64,000 nucleotides of DNA, taken from positions 16,695 to 80,694 of the forward strand of contig NZ_JAIQZN010000025.1 of the NCBI RefSeq assembly GCF_023333585.1, in the 5' to 3' direction. Below the pieces are notes generated by a model that ran no database searches, was not told the origin of the DNA, and worked only from the letters and a program-made list of their open reading frames with translations. Origin of the DNA: Argonema antarcticum A004/B2. GTDB lineage: Bacteria; Cyanobacteriota; Cyanobacteriia; Cyanobacteriales; Aerosakkonemataceae. A program made the position numbers and the translations under genes. Below, in pieces: positions 51,102 through 60,510 of this stretch; the stretch's first letter is position 1; every line of letters starts with the position of its first letter.

Positions 51102-53249
51102 ATGCCCTACGAAAAGTTAGAAATTTCAACTCCAGCGCCAGTACTTTCTTGGGCTAACCACGCCCTCGGTGCTGAAGAAACCAAGATGGCAAAGAATGTA
51201 GCATCCCTACCATTTGTTTTCAAGCACGTAGCGCTGATGCCAGATGTTCACCTGGGCAAAGGTGCCTTAGTGGGGTCTGTAATTGCCACTAAAGAAGCTA
51301 TTATGCCAGCTGCTGTGGGGGTGGATATTGGTTGTTTCACAGGAGATACACTGGTTCCTTTGGCAGATGGAAAATCCTATCCAATTAAAGAACTAGCTAA
51401 CTGGAAACAGGACTTTATAGTCTACTCCTGCACACAGACAACTAGAATCGCAGCAGCTAAAGCGACAGCACGATTAACTCGGCACAACGCAGAACTGGTA
51501 AAGGTAATTCTGGATAACGGTGAAGAAATAAAATGTACTCCTGACCATGAATTCATGCTAAGGGATGGGACTTATCGGGAAGCCTGTGAATTAAAAGCCG
51601 GTACATCTTTAATGCCTTTTTATTCCAAAGTTGATAAAGATGGTTACATCTTAATTCAGCAACCTTATTCAGGTAAATGGCAAAAAGCACATTGGATAAT
51701 TGCTCGTTCTGGTTTATTAGGCAAAGTACCTTCCTTTAAGGAGCAAAGAACAGTTATCCACCACAAAAACTTTGAGCAAGCTGACAATCGCCCAGAAAAT
51801 TTAGAATTTATGGGTGATAAAGACCACTCTGCTTACCATCGCTCATTGGTAGAAAGGAATAACCATTGGCAATCTTCAGAGTTTCAATCAAAAAGGAAGC
51901 AAGCATTAGCTGCTAAAGCCAGTACACCAGATGGTCACAGATATTACTCTGAAAGAGGGACGAAAAACATTATTCAGTATATGCAAGAACGTCCCGCTCA
52001 CTTCAAAGCCTCTGTATCGGGAAATGGTGAAAGAGGAAAACAATATCTCACTAAATACAACACGAGTGAGAAGGGAAGAGCAAAGAGCAAAGAAATTGCC
52101 AACAGACTATACACCTGTGAGACTTGCGGCTCTCCGATTAAAACCCCAATTGGACTTCACAACCACAGGAAAAATCAACACGGTTATAATCACAAAGTTA
52201 TAGCCGTTATCCCTCTACAAGAAAAGCAGGATGTTTATTGCCTGACGGTTCCAGAATATGGAAACTTCGCCCTCAGTGCGGGCGTATTTGTTCACAACTG
52301 CGGCATGATGGCTATCAAAACACCATTTACTGCCGATAAACTTGAAGGCAAGCTGAAGAAAATCCGCCTGGAGATAGAAGCAGCTATTCCAGTTGGCTTC
52401 AACGAGAATAAAGAAGTCGAAAAAGCTGTAACTAACTGGCAACATTGGCATGATTTCAAGGAACTTCATCCAGGAGTGCAACACCTGGAAAGCAAGGCAA
52501 TGAAACAGTTAGGTTCTCTCGGTGGAGGAAACCATTTTATCGAAGTTTGCATCGATACAGAAAACCAAGTTTGGTTGATGCTGCACTCCGGTTCCCGCAA
52601 TATTGGCAATATGCTAGCCCAAAATCATATTGGTACTGGAAAGGAACTAGCAAAACTGGCAAACATACGTTTACCAGATCCAGATTTGACTTATTTTGTG
52701 GCGGGTACACCAGAATTTGCCGCTTACTGGAACGATTTACAGTGGGCGCAAAATTATGCTCGATTTAATCGCGATGTGATGATGTCTCGGTTCAAGCGAA
52801 TTGTTGAAAAACATCTTGCTGGCGGTAAGCAAACTAAGCCTTTATTGTCGGTGAATTGCCATCACAATTATGCGGAAAAAGAAGTCCATTTTGGTGAGGA
52901 GGTGTACGTCACTCGCAAGGGTGCAGTAAGGGCGCGTGAGGAAGATTACGGGATTATTCCCGGTTCGATGGGGGCGAAATCTTTCATCGTTAAAGGTAAG
53001 GGAAATCATGACAGTTATTGCAGTTGTTCTCATGGTGCTGGGCGTTTGATGTCTCGAAATAAGGCGAAACTTAACTTTTCGCTGGATGATTTGATTCAGC
53101 AAACTAATGGTGTGGAGTGTCGTAAAGATGAGGGGGTTTTGGATGAAATTCCCGGTGCTTATAAACCGATCGATGAGGTGATGAATAATCAATCTGATTT
53201 AGTGGAAGTTGTAGCAACGCTGAAGCAAGTTGTCTGCATTAAGGGATGA
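51102..53249 (+). CDS. rtcB: RtcB RNA-splicing ligase with an intein
   Basis: 715 codons; after removal of the intein 393 residues remain, the usual RtcB size. N-extein MPYEKLEISTPAP ... VGVDIG and C-extein CGMMAIKTPF join at the metal-binding DxxCG motif. Further RtcB motifs: GSLGGGNHFIEVC, LHSGSRNIG, VNCHHNYAEKE, GSMGAKSFIVKGKGN and the SHGAGRLMSR with the catalytic His. RtcB seals 2',3'-cyclic phosphate/5'-OH RNA ends. Insertion exactly at the metal-binding Cys means the ligase is inactive until splicing. Confidence 0.95.
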   Translation: MPYEKLEISTPAPVLSWANHALGAEETKMAKNVASLPFVFKHVALMPDVHLGKGALVGSVIATKEAIMPAAVGVDIGCFTGDTLVPLADGKSYPIKELANWKQDFIVYSCTQTTRIAAAKATARLTRHNAELVKVILDNGEEIKCTPDHEFMLRDGTYREACELKAGTSLMPFYSKVDKDGYILIQQPYSGKWQKAHWIIARSGLLGKVPSFKEQRTVIHHKNFEQADNRPENLEFMGDKDHSAYHRSLVERNNHWQSSEFQSKRKQALAAKASTPDGHRYYSERGTKNIIQYMQERPAHFKASVSGNGERGKQYLTKYNTSEKGRAKSKEIANRLYTCETCGSPIKTPIGLHNHRKNQHGYNHKVIAVIPLQEKQDVYCLTVPEYGNFALSAGVFVHNCGMMAIKTPFTADKLEGKLKKIRLEIEAAIPVGFNENKEVEKAVTNWQHWHDFKELHPGVQHLESKAMKQLGSLGGGNHFIEVCIDTENQVWLMLHSGSRNIGNMLAQNHIGTGKELAKLANIRLPDPDLTYFVAGTPEFAAYWNDLQWAQNYARFNRDVMMSRFKRIVEKHLAGGKQTKPLLSVNCHHNYAEKEVHFGEEVYVTRKGAVRAREEDYGIIPGSMGAKSFIVKGKGNHDSYCSCSHGAGRLMSRNKAKLNFSLDDLIQQTNGVECRKDEGVLDEIPGAYKPIDEVMNNQSDLVEVVATLKQVVCIKG
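51333..52298 (+). other. RtcB intein with HNH-type endonuclease insert
   Basis: 322 residues. Starts C78 (block A CFTGDTLVPLADGKSYPIKE), block B TPDHEFMLRDGTYREA at 146-161, ends in the block F/G YCLTVPEYGNFALSAGVFVH N399, followed by C400. The central part has an HNH-like motif (VIHHKNFEQADNRPENLEFM, 218-237) and a C2H2-like zinc cluster (residues 339-361: CETCG ... HNHRKNQH). All splicing residues seem intact, so it probably is active. Confidence 0.88.
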
Positions 53250-53279
53250 ATTGTAGAGGTGATAATCGCTATAACTTTC

Positions 53280-53330
53280 GTAGGTTGGGTTGAGGTGACG
53301 AAACCTAAACCCTAACCTTTGTTGGGTTTC
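53280..53330. repeat. GTAGGTTGGG-type palindromic repeat, copy 1
   Basis: gtaggttgggttgaggtgac followed by a partly inverted gttgggtttc arm. Same family at 58768-58832 and 62910-62984. Confidence 0.6.
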
Positions 53331-53373
53331 TGCATTAAGGGATGATATCGTTAAATTGTCTGTTTTCATCCTT

Positions 53374-53455
53374 GGTTAAATTTTTACCACAGATGAAGAC
53401 AGATGAACGCAGATGAACACAGATAAGAATAAGAACACTATTTTTTTAGGTAACA
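53374..53455. repeat. Dispersed repeat family C, copy 2
   Basis: ggttaaatttttaccacaga to taggtaacag; the reverse complement matches 39246-39328 with few differences. Located just before the GNAT gene at 53501. Confidence 0.8.
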
Positions 53456-53500
53456 GATGCTACCGGACATGATATGAATTATAAAGGTGATAGAGGAGAT

Positions 53501-54100
53501 ATGAAAGGATTTATAGAAACTGAAAGATTGATTTTGCGTCAGTTTAATGATGAGGATGCCGATAATTTATTTGCATTGGATAATGACCCGGAAGTAATGC
53601 GTTTTATCAATGGTGGAAATCCAGCCGATCGCGCATTTATTCAAGAAAAGGTTTTGCCAAGAATCAGATCGTATTATAGTAAATATGAAAATTACGGAAT
53701 TTGGGCAGCGATCGAAAAATCGAGCCAGGATTTTATGGGCTGGTTTCATTTATATCCTGCAATAGAAAATGCCTTTGCTGTTGAAATAAATTTGGTAAAA
53801 GATGACGAAATTGCTCTGGGATATAGGCTGAAAAGAGATAAATGGGGCAAAGGATATGCAACAGAATGTTCTCGATTATTGGTAGAAAAAGGTTTCTCTC
53901 AATGGGGCGTTCAACGAGTTGTTGCTTGGGCTTTAGCGGAAAATAAAGCATCTATACGGGTAATGGAAAAAGCTGGTTTAAAGTTTGAAAAAGAGTTTAT
54001 GTTTAAAGAAAGTCAACTGCCAAATCTAAAACCGCTTGAACTAAAAGCAGTTATGTATTCTCTTGATAAATCTATCTACCAATCTCGTAGGGTGTGTTAG
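53501..54100 (+). CDS. GNAT N-acetyltransferase (RimJ/RimL type)
   Basis: 199 residues from ATG 53501, chosen because agaggag precedes it at normal spacing; an ATG at 53474 is less likely. Acetyltransf_3 features: ETERLILRQFNDEDADNLFA, ALDNDPEVMRFINGG, IALGYRLKRDKWGKGYATEC, SIRVMEKAGLKFEKEF. It acetylates an N-terminal amine, aminoglycoside or amino acid; the substrate is unknown. Confidence 0.88.
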   Translation: MKGFIETERLILRQFNDEDADNLFALDNDPEVMRFINGGNPADRAFIQEKVLPRIRSYYSKYENYGIWAAIEKSSQDFMGWFHLYPAIENAFAVEINLVKDDEIALGYRLKRDKWGKGYATECSRLLVEKGFSQWGVQRVVAWALAENKASIRVMEKAGLKFEKEFMFKESQLPNLKPLELKAVMYSLDKSIYQSRRVC

Positions 54101-54205
54101 TCTGTAGGGCGAAGCACTTGGCTTTGTTATCTTATTGGTAAGAACCAAAAATATCGGCAGCCGCTTCGCCTCTACCCAGTCCTCATCTCAAGGAGAATTT
54201 TACAA

Positions 54206-55033
54206 ATGATCGATCGCACAAATATTGACGAATACAAGCAGCGAGTGATTGCTGAATTTAATTCGAGGAATAGCTACGACAATGATTTTCGCTATCGTCT
54301 CGGAAATCGTCTAGTTGAACTAGCACAATTGGAAAGGGGACAGCAAATATTAGATGTAGCAACTGGTACGGGTATAGTTGCGATCGCATCTGCTCAAATC
54401 GTTGGCGATGAAGGCAAAGTTATCGGCGTTGATATCTCTCCAGGTATGCTAAGTCAAGCGCAACGCAAAATTGAGGCTGCCAATCTGAAAAATGTTGAAC
54501 TAATTGAAGTAGATGCAGATTATCTCAACTTTGACAATAACATTTTCGATGCGATTTTCTGTTCTTCGGCGATCGTGTATTTAAGCGATATTCCCCGCGC
54601 ATTGCGATCGTGGTATCGTTTCCTCAAAAAAGATGGTTTGGTGGCATTTTCTACTTTTCCTGATGGTATCCCTAGCGTACCTGAGTTGTTTGTGGCGATC
54701 GCGCCAAACTATGGTATCTCGATTCCAGATTTAAAAGAACCGCTGAATACCCCAGAAAAGTGTCGTAAAATGTTGCAGGAGGCAGGTTTTGAAAATATCG
54801 AACTGACAACCGAGCAATTTGGTTATTATATGAGCGTCAGCGATGCAAAAAATTTGTGGAATCAACTCTCGAACAATAATTTGATTACGCCGCAGTTGCA
54901 GATTTCACCAGAACAATTAGAGCAATTTCAAGCTGAATATATTGCCAAAATTGAGGCTTTAGCGACAGATAAAGGTATTTGGAATGATTTTACAACCTTT
55001 TTTGTACTAGCTAGAAAGTCAGTCGAAAGTTAG
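54206..55033 (+). CDS. SAM-dependent methyltransferase (UbiE-like)
   Basis: 275 residues. LDVATGTGIVAIASAQIVGD is motif I, VIGVDISPGMLSQAQRKIEA motif II, FDAIFCSSAIVYLSDIPRAL and RFLKKDGLVAFSTFPDG follow. Ribosome binding site aaggag 10 bp before the ATG. No operon partner; it ends next to the stop of the convergent Uma2 gene. Confidence 0.85.
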   Translation: MIDRTNIDEYKQRVIAEFNSRNSYDNDFRYRLGNRLVELAQLERGQQILDVATGTGIVAIASAQIVGDEGKVIGVDISPGMLSQAQRKIEAANLKNVELIEVDADYLNFDNNIFDAIFCSSAIVYLSDIPRALRSWYRFLKKDGLVAFSTFPDGIPSVPELFVAIAPNYGISIPDLKEPLNTPEKCRKMLQEAGFENIELTTEQFGYYMSVSDAKNLWNQLSNNNLITPQLQISPEQLEQFQAEYIAKIEALATDKGIWNDFTTFFVLARKSVES

Positions 55034-55615
55034 CTATTCACTTTCATTTTCTGTGAATTCCACATCTTCATACAAAGCATCAATGCTAACGCGAAAGTCA
55101 ACGCTTGCTAAGTAAATTTCGCTTCCCTGCCTATATGTTTGTAATACCCAAAGTCCTTCAGGATTGCGACGGAAACACTCAACACGCTGGCGCTTTTGGC
55201 TAATCAGCACATATTCTTGCAGTGTCTCTAATTCTTGGTAATCACCAAACTTATCACCGCGATCGAATCCTTCAGTTCCTCTAGACAATACTTCTACAAT
55301 CAAACAAGGATATTGTTTGAAAGATTGAAATGCTCTATCCCGTTGATCGCAACTTACCATTACATCAGGATAATAAAAAATATTAAGTGTTTCAATCTGT
55401 GCCTTCATGTCTGACATATAGACACGACAACCCCTCCCGCGCACATGATTTCTTAACGCTGAAGCCAAGTTGAGGGAAATAGTAACATGGGGGTCGCTTG
55501 CCCCTGCCATTGCGTAGACTTGTCCGCAAATGTATTCGTGTTTGATTGGACTTAGCTCCTCTCCTGCGAGATATTCTTCTGGAGAGATGTAATTTGGACT
55601 TTTATTAACAACCAT
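55034..55615 (-). CDS. Uma2-family restriction endonuclease-like protein
   Basis: 193 residues. YISPEEYLAGEELSPIKHEY (start of the Uma2 core), YYPDVMVSCD, YPCLIVEVLSRGTEGFDRGD KF, and QELETLQEYVLISQKRQRVE. A different subgroup from the three copies at 43.5-45.5 kb. Convergent with, and directly abutting, the 54206 gene. Confidence 0.87.
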   Translation of the reverse strand: MVVNKSPNYISPEEYLAGEELSPIKHEYICGQVYAMAGASDPHVTISLNLASALRNHVRGRGCRVYMSDMKAQIETLNIFYYPDVMVSCDQRDRAFQSFKQYPCLIVEVLSRGTEGFDRGDKFGDYQELETLQEYVLISQKRQRVECFRRNPEGLWVLQTYRQGSEIYLASVDFRVSIDALYEDVEFTENESE

Positions 55616-55656
55616 TGGTCAAGTACCTACTCTTGTATAATATCAGTTTACTATAT

Positions 55657-57219
55657 TTATCCAGCGTTAATTTGAACCGAATTCTGTACAGCGTTCGCTA
55701 ACCAATCTTTGACATGGTGGGTGGCGCGACAGTCATCTTCGTTGTATAGGACAATTTTGTCGAGCAAAGTGCGATCGCACGTCTTCAACCACAGATCGTA
55801 CCAGTAAATGGCCTGAGCGCCATTTGCCTTGGCATCGCGCCACTCAAAACCCAGCCAACGTGCGATCGCTTTAAGAGTGTAATTTTCCACTGGCAAAGTC
55901 ACCCCAGAACAGATCCCCTCATGGATATCCACAAAGCGAGTTAGCAACGGTTTCCACAAATGGTTTGGTGTATTGTAGCGCCCAGCCAGCCGCCGCACAG
56001 CCAGAACTTCGTAATCGCAGAAATGGAAAATTGGCGCTAAAGGATAAGTCCACACCAAATCTAAAAATTGCTGCCAAGTTGACGCCTCATCTTCCGGTTG
56101 TTCTGCCAAAAAAGGATAAAATTTCTCAGTTTTAGCTTCGCGATCGACAACCAGTACTCCCAAAAGATAAGCTATATCTAAATCTGGCTCAGCTTCAATA
56201 TCGAAATACAATTCAACAGTCGCAGTCGGTAAATTTAAAGGCTGAGGCGATATCAAAATCGCCCGATTTTCTAACACAGATTGGGCTTGCCGCACCAACT
56301 GCACAGCCACTTCCCGATCGAAAACTTCTTCCAGTACGCTTAAACTAACATTTGCCAGAGATGACAATGTTGTCAAATTAAGTGCTTGCAAATAAGTGTA
56401 GCGGCTGGGGGTAACACCGGGTAACAGTGAGAGGTGTTGCTGAGATTTTGCTATCTCATAACAGTAGTTATACCACCCGCAAATACTGCACCGCTGACGA
56501 CTGATAAAAACCTCTGGTTCCTGTTCTTTAAGCAATACTTGGCTGCATTCTTCTAGAATTATCTGCATCTGAGACATCCTGATATCCAAATTCACTGGAT
56601 ATGCACCTTTTTCTCGCAAAATTAGCCACGCTGTTGCGGGCATTGCCTGTTGCACTTGTGCCAGTACCTGAGCGTGAAATGCTGCTATGATTTGATAATC
56701 CAGCTTGGCACGTTTACCCAATTGAATGTCTACTGGAACGTAAAGCCAATCACCAAAACGAGATTGTCCTGGCTGTTTAACCAACAAATCTGGACGGCTG
56801 AGAAGGACGACCGGGCCGGAAGGTAGTAGGGGCGAAGCATTTGCTGCGATAATTTGTTGGTCAGATGCAATGTCTTTCTCAGCAAATTCTTCGCCTTGAC
56901 TGAGTTTTGAGTTAAAAAATTCCTCCCTTTGCGCGATCGCCATTTCAGTCAGAAGTACGCCTTTGTGGATGCGATCGACTCCCTGCTCCATTAATGCTAG
57001 AGTAGCGATCGCACCAGCTTGCCAATCTCCCTTGGCGTAGATAGGCTGATGATAAACCTCTTCTGCTAGAAAAGTTTTTTGATGAGCGAAACGGTCTTGT
57101 AGCAGTTTCAAATGAAAGTCACTCGGAAGTTCCCGCTTGGTGCGGTCTCCACAGACATCAAGAAACGCTCGTCGATTACAGCGTTGGTAGTGCAGCAGCA
57201 GTTCGGCAGTTAGCAACAT
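55657..57219 (-). CDS. TM0106-family RecB-like nuclease
   Basis: 520 residues. The N-terminal PD-(D/E)XK RecB-like domain has LLHYQRCNRRAFLDVCGD, then PVDIQLGKRAKLDYQIIAAF, and a cysteine set CSICGWYNYCYE (with C near residue 20) as in iron-sulfur RecB-type nucleases. From about 345 an RNase H-like ribonuclease H/exonuclease part: VELYFDIEAEPDLDIAYLLG, FHFCDYEVLAVRRL, VLYNEDDCRATHHVKDWL. A conserved domain pairing of uncertain function, probably DNA metabolism. Confidence 0.88.
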   Translation of the reverse strand: MLLTAELLLHYQRCNRRAFLDVCGDRTKRELPSDFHLKLLQDRFAHQKTFLAEEVYHQPIYAKGDWQAGAIATLALMEQGVDRIHKGVLLTEMAIAQREEFFNSKLSQGEEFAEKDIASDQQIIAANASPLLPSGPVVLLSRPDLLVKQPGQSRFGDWLYVPVDIQLGKRAKLDYQIIAAFHAQVLAQVQQAMPATAWLILREKGAYPVNLDIRMSQMQIILEECSQVLLKEQEPEVFISRQRCSICGWYNYCYEIAKSQQHLSLLPGVTPSRYTYLQALNLTTLSSLANVSLSVLEEVFDREVAVQLVRQAQSVLENRAILISPQPLNLPTATVELYFDIEAEPDLDIAYLLGVLVVDREAKTEKFYPFLAEQPEDEASTWQQFLDLVWTYPLAPIFHFCDYEVLAVRRLAGRYNTPNHLWKPLLTRFVDIHEGICSGVTLPVENYTLKAIARWLGFEWRDAKANGAQAIYWYDLWLKTCDRTLLDKIVLYNEDDCRATHHVKDWLANAVQNSVQINAG

Positions 57220-57307
57220 GGCTCTACACTAGCAAGAAATCGGCGGCAACAAATGACGGTATCCTGATTTATGCAGCTAGCTGGGGATAAAAAATCTGGG
57301 TCTGGGT

Positions 57308-58483
57308 ATGACGAACGTTTTTTCAGCACAAACTTTATTAGAACAATATCGCCAAAAATTTCCCGCTTTGGCGAATAAAGCTTATTTCAATTACGGCGGT
57401 CAAGGGCCAATGCCCCAAGCGGCAATGGACGCTATCTACCAATCCTATCAATATATCCAGTGTGCAGGGCCGTTTTCGCCAGAGGTGTATGCTTGGGTAG
57501 TGGAGGAGGCGAATCGAACTAGAGAAGCGATCGCATCTGAATTAGGCGTTACACCTGAAACCATCACCTTAACCGAAGATGTCACTGTAGGTTGCAACAT
57601 CGCCTTGTGGGGAATCGACTGGAAAGCTGGCGATCGCTTGCTGATGTCTGAATGCGAACATCCCGGCATTGTAGCAGCTGTAGGGGAAATTCAGCGGCGC
57701 TTTGGCATCGAAATTGACATTTGCAATCTAATGGCAACTTTGAATGAAGGAGATCCTCTAGCAGCTATTACCCAGCATCTGCGATCGAATACCAAGTTGG
57801 TAGTATTAAGCCATATCCTCTGGAATACTGGTCAACTCTTGCCACTTGCCGATATTGTCAAAGCCTGCCAGCAAAATAGTTCTGACACCAGAATTCTAGT
57901 TGATGCCGCCCAGTCTGTGGGGATGCTACCCTTAAATCTTAGTGAATTGGGCGCAGACTTTTATGCCTTCACAGGTCACAAATGGTGGTGTGGCCCCGAA
58001 GGGATCGGCGGTCTTTACGTGCGACCCGAAGCCTTGGAAAGCCTGCATCCCACCTTTATTGGTTGGCGGAGTCTCCAATATAACGATCGTAACTGGCAAC
58101 CGGATGGGCGAAGATTTGAAGTAGCTACCTCTGCCTACCCGTTGTATGCTGGACTGAGAACTGCGATCGCCACCCATCAACAATCGGGTGACCAGCAGGA
58201 ACGCTATCAACAAATTCTCTCTTTAACCAAGTACCTCTGGCAACAGTTATCCGAACTTCCCAAAGTTAACTGTCTGCGAAAATCCCCGCCAGAGTCCGGT
58301 CTGGTTTCTTTCCAATTGCTAGGCGGCGTTTCCCATCAGCAGTTGATGCAGTTGTTGTCAGATCGAAGCTTCCTGATCCGAACCATTCATTATCCCGACT
58401 GCGTGCGAGCCTGCGTTCATTATTTCACAACAACGGCTGAAATCGATCGGCTAGTAGATGTTATTTCCAAATTTAAAGTTTAA
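57308..58483 (+). CDS. Class V aminotransferase / cysteine-desulfurase-like protein
   Basis: 391 residues. Fold-type I: YFNYGGQGPMPQAAMDAIYQ, TLTEDVTVGCNIALWGIDWK, VLVDAAQSVGM-like segment RILVDAAQSVGMLPLNLSEL, PLP lysine in FTGHKWWCGPEGIGGLYV. The catalytic Cys loop of true NifS/SufS enzymes is not obvious, so it could be a cysteine lyase (C-DES) type. Divergent from the RecB-like gene across about 90 bp. Confidence 0.88.
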   Translation: MTNVFSAQTLLEQYRQKFPALANKAYFNYGGQGPMPQAAMDAIYQSYQYIQCAGPFSPEVYAWVVEEANRTREAIASELGVTPETITLTEDVTVGCNIALWGIDWKAGDRLLMSECEHPGIVAAVGEIQRRFGIEIDICNLMATLNEGDPLAAITQHLRSNTKLVVLSHILWNTGQLLPLADIVKACQQNSSDTRILVDAAQSVGMLPLNLSELGADFYAFTGHKWWCGPEGIGGLYVRPEALESLHPTFIGWRSLQYNDRNWQPDGRRFEVATSAYPLYAGLRTAIATHQQSGDQQERYQQILSLTKYLWQQLSELPKVNCLRKSPPESGLVSFQLLGGVSHQQLMQLLSDRSFLIRTIHYPDCVRACVHYFTTTAEIDRLVDVISKFKV

Positions 58484-58913
58484 CGACGCCAAATTAACCA
58501 GCCTGACCACCAAAATTGCCGCAAAATTGTATTGCTATTATAGAATTTTATGGTATTGTAATATAATGGTAATGTTGGCGCTCATATAGCAACTTTAGGG
58601 CGATAAAGGCAACTCCAACTGTTACCTTTAGTCCATAATCCCTTACAGAGGAAGCTTTTTCCTCTTCCCTCTTCCCTCTTCCCTAGTCCCTAGCCCCTAG
58701 TCCCTAGCTATATATACTCCTTTAAAAGCATTCAAACAGCGGTTAAAAAAATCAGAATTGTAGAATTGTAGGTTGGGTTTCGCTATCGCTTAACCCAACA
58801 TCAGACATGAATCGATTGATGTTGGGTTTCGTGACCAGACGGAAGAGCTTTGAGATAATTTAAAGATTGATTTGTGAGATAAACGCTAAAGTAGCAACAG
58901 TACGTTTACCGAG
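58484..58913. other. Intergenic region with repeats
   Basis: No gene. It has cttccct/ccctag tandem units (58670-58708) and a GTAGGTTGGG repeat with inverted arms (58768-58832). Confidence 0.5.
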
Positions 58914-59339
58914 ATGAAGTTTATGAGTTCAGTCATGCCTACTATCGATATGACCTTCCCGCTCTGGGGTCTAGCAATTTTCATCATCTGGACGATTGCT
59001 GTCGTTGCTCTTCTGCTCGCGGTCAGGATTCGGCATTTATCCGCTGGGGGATCTCCAAAAGATTTCGGAACACAAAATGACGAAAGCTTGCTTTGGCGAC
59101 TATTTCGGGTACAGTCTAACTTAGTAGAAAACCTTCCTTTGTATATAGGAGTTGTGTTTCTGCTCACAGTTCGAGGCGTATCTGGAACAACGGTAGATTC
59201 GCTTATTGTTTTGTACATCGTATTTCGGCTTGTGCATTCATTGATTCACATAGCTGGGCTCAATCCGATATTCCGGCTCTTAAGCTTAGTTATTCAGTTA
59301 GTCTGTTTGGTGGCTTTGACTGCTCTAGCAATCTTCTAG
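58914..59339 (+). CDS. MAPEG-family membrane protein
   Basis: 141 residues. Four membrane helices (FPLWGLAIFIIWTIAVVALL; LPLYIGVVFLLTVRGV; SLIVLYIVFRLVHSLIHIAG; LLSLVIQLVCLVALTALAIF) and the MAPEG pattern RVQSNLVENLPLYIGV with FRLVHSLIHIAG. MAPEG proteins are membrane glutathione transferases/eicosanoid-type enzymes; substrate here unknown. Start ATG 58914; internal ATGs at 58923 and 58935 cannot be excluded. Confidence 0.85.
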   Translation: MKFMSSVMPTIDMTFPLWGLAIFIIWTIAVVALLLAVRIRHLSAGGSPKDFGTQNDESLLWRLFRVQSNLVENLPLYIGVVFLLTVRGVSGTTVDSLIVLYIVFRLVHSLIHIAGLNPIFRLLSLVIQLVCLVALTALAIF

Positions 59340-59407
59340 TTGAGAAATTGAGAGCTAATTCATTCCTAAAATCAACTCTTGTTTCCCTAGCCTCTCAAAT
59401 CCGATAT

Positions 59408-60493
59408 ATGTCTAAGAAACCAATCTTATACGTTGCCATCACCAATCACGGTTTCGGTCATGCCGTCAGGGCTGCATCCGTCGCCGCAGAAGTTCAGCGA
59501 TTAGATCCCGAAATTTTATTAATTATGGTGACAACGACACCGCGTTGGTTGCTAGATAACTACATTACAGGAGATTTTATACATCGTCCTCGCGGTTTTG
59601 ATGTGGGCGTTATTCAATCCGATAGCTTGAATATGGATAAAACTGCCACGCTGGAAAAACTGCGGCAAATCCAGACCCAGCAAAAATCTATTGTCGCTGC
59701 TGAAGCCAGCTTTATCCGTCAAAATCGAGTTGGTTTAATGCTGGCAGATATTCCACCTTTGGCAGGTGCGATCGCTAAAGCAGCTGGTATACCTTGTTGG
59801 ATGATGGGTAACTTTGGCTGGGACTTTATTTATGAGGCTTGGGGAGGAGAATTTATCGAAATTGCCGATTGGATTCGGGAATGTTTTAGTCAATGCGATC
59901 GCTTATTTCGTCTGCCTCTCCACGAACCGATGAGTGGGTTTCCAATTATAACAGATGTCGGCTTAACTGGAGGTTATCCACGTCACAATTTAGATGAACT
60001 GCGAACTCGCTTTGGTATAACTGCCCCGGTTGACAAAACCATTTTATTGACATTTGGCGGCTTGGGTTTACAGGAAATTCCCTACGAAAACGTACTTAAA
60101 TTTCCCGATTGGCAATTCATCACTCTTGACAGGGACACACCGGATTTGCCAAATTTAGTCCAAATTGCCGATCGCACCTACCGCCCCATCGATTTTATGC
60201 CGTTTTGCGGACGAGTGATTTCCAAACCTGGATACAGCACGTTTTCCGAAGCTTTGCGCCTCGAACTTCCGATCGTTTCCCTGACGCGAGAAGGCTTTGC
60301 AGAATCGCCTTTACTGCTGGAAGGTATTCAAAATTATGCTTACCATCAAATTGTGACCCCATCGGAGTTTTTCCGGGGTAGCTGGGAATTTCTGCATCAA
60401 CCGCTACAACCACCCCGCCAGTCTCAGCAGTTGCCGAAAGATGGGACGGAAGCGATCGCTTTGGCGATCGTCAACTATTTCCAGACTCTTTGA
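59408..60493 (+). CDS. Glycosyltransferase-like protein
   Basis: 361 residues from ATG 59408 (MSKKPILYVAITNHGFGHAV); the open frame begins at 59348 but those 20 codons lack the family start. GT-B type: GFGHAVRAASVAAEVQRLDP, DIPPLAGAIAKAAGIPCW, LLTFGGLGLQEIP near 225, VISKPGYSTFSEALRLELPI VSL and ESPLLLEGIQ. Looks like a nucleotide-sugar-dependent transferase with an unknown acceptor. Followed by yjbQ after 17 bp, probably one operon. Confidence 0.75.
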   Translation: MSKKPILYVAITNHGFGHAVRAASVAAEVQRLDPEILLIMVTTTPRWLLDNYITGDFIHRPRGFDVGVIQSDSLNMDKTATLEKLRQIQTQQKSIVAAEASFIRQNRVGLMLADIPPLAGAIAKAAGIPCWMMGNFGWDFIYEAWGGEFIEIADWIRECFSQCDRLFRLPLHEPMSGFPIITDVGLTGGYPRHNLDELRTRFGITAPVDKTILLTFGGLGLQEIPYENVLKFPDWQFITLDRDTPDLPNLVQIADRTYRPIDFMPFCGRVISKPGYSTFSEALRLELPIVSLTREGFAESPLLLEGIQNYAYHQIVTPSEFFRGSWEFLHQPLQPPRQSQQLPKDGTEAIALAIVNYFQTL

Positions 60494-60510
60494 GTTTTGC
60501 AATCTAAAAT

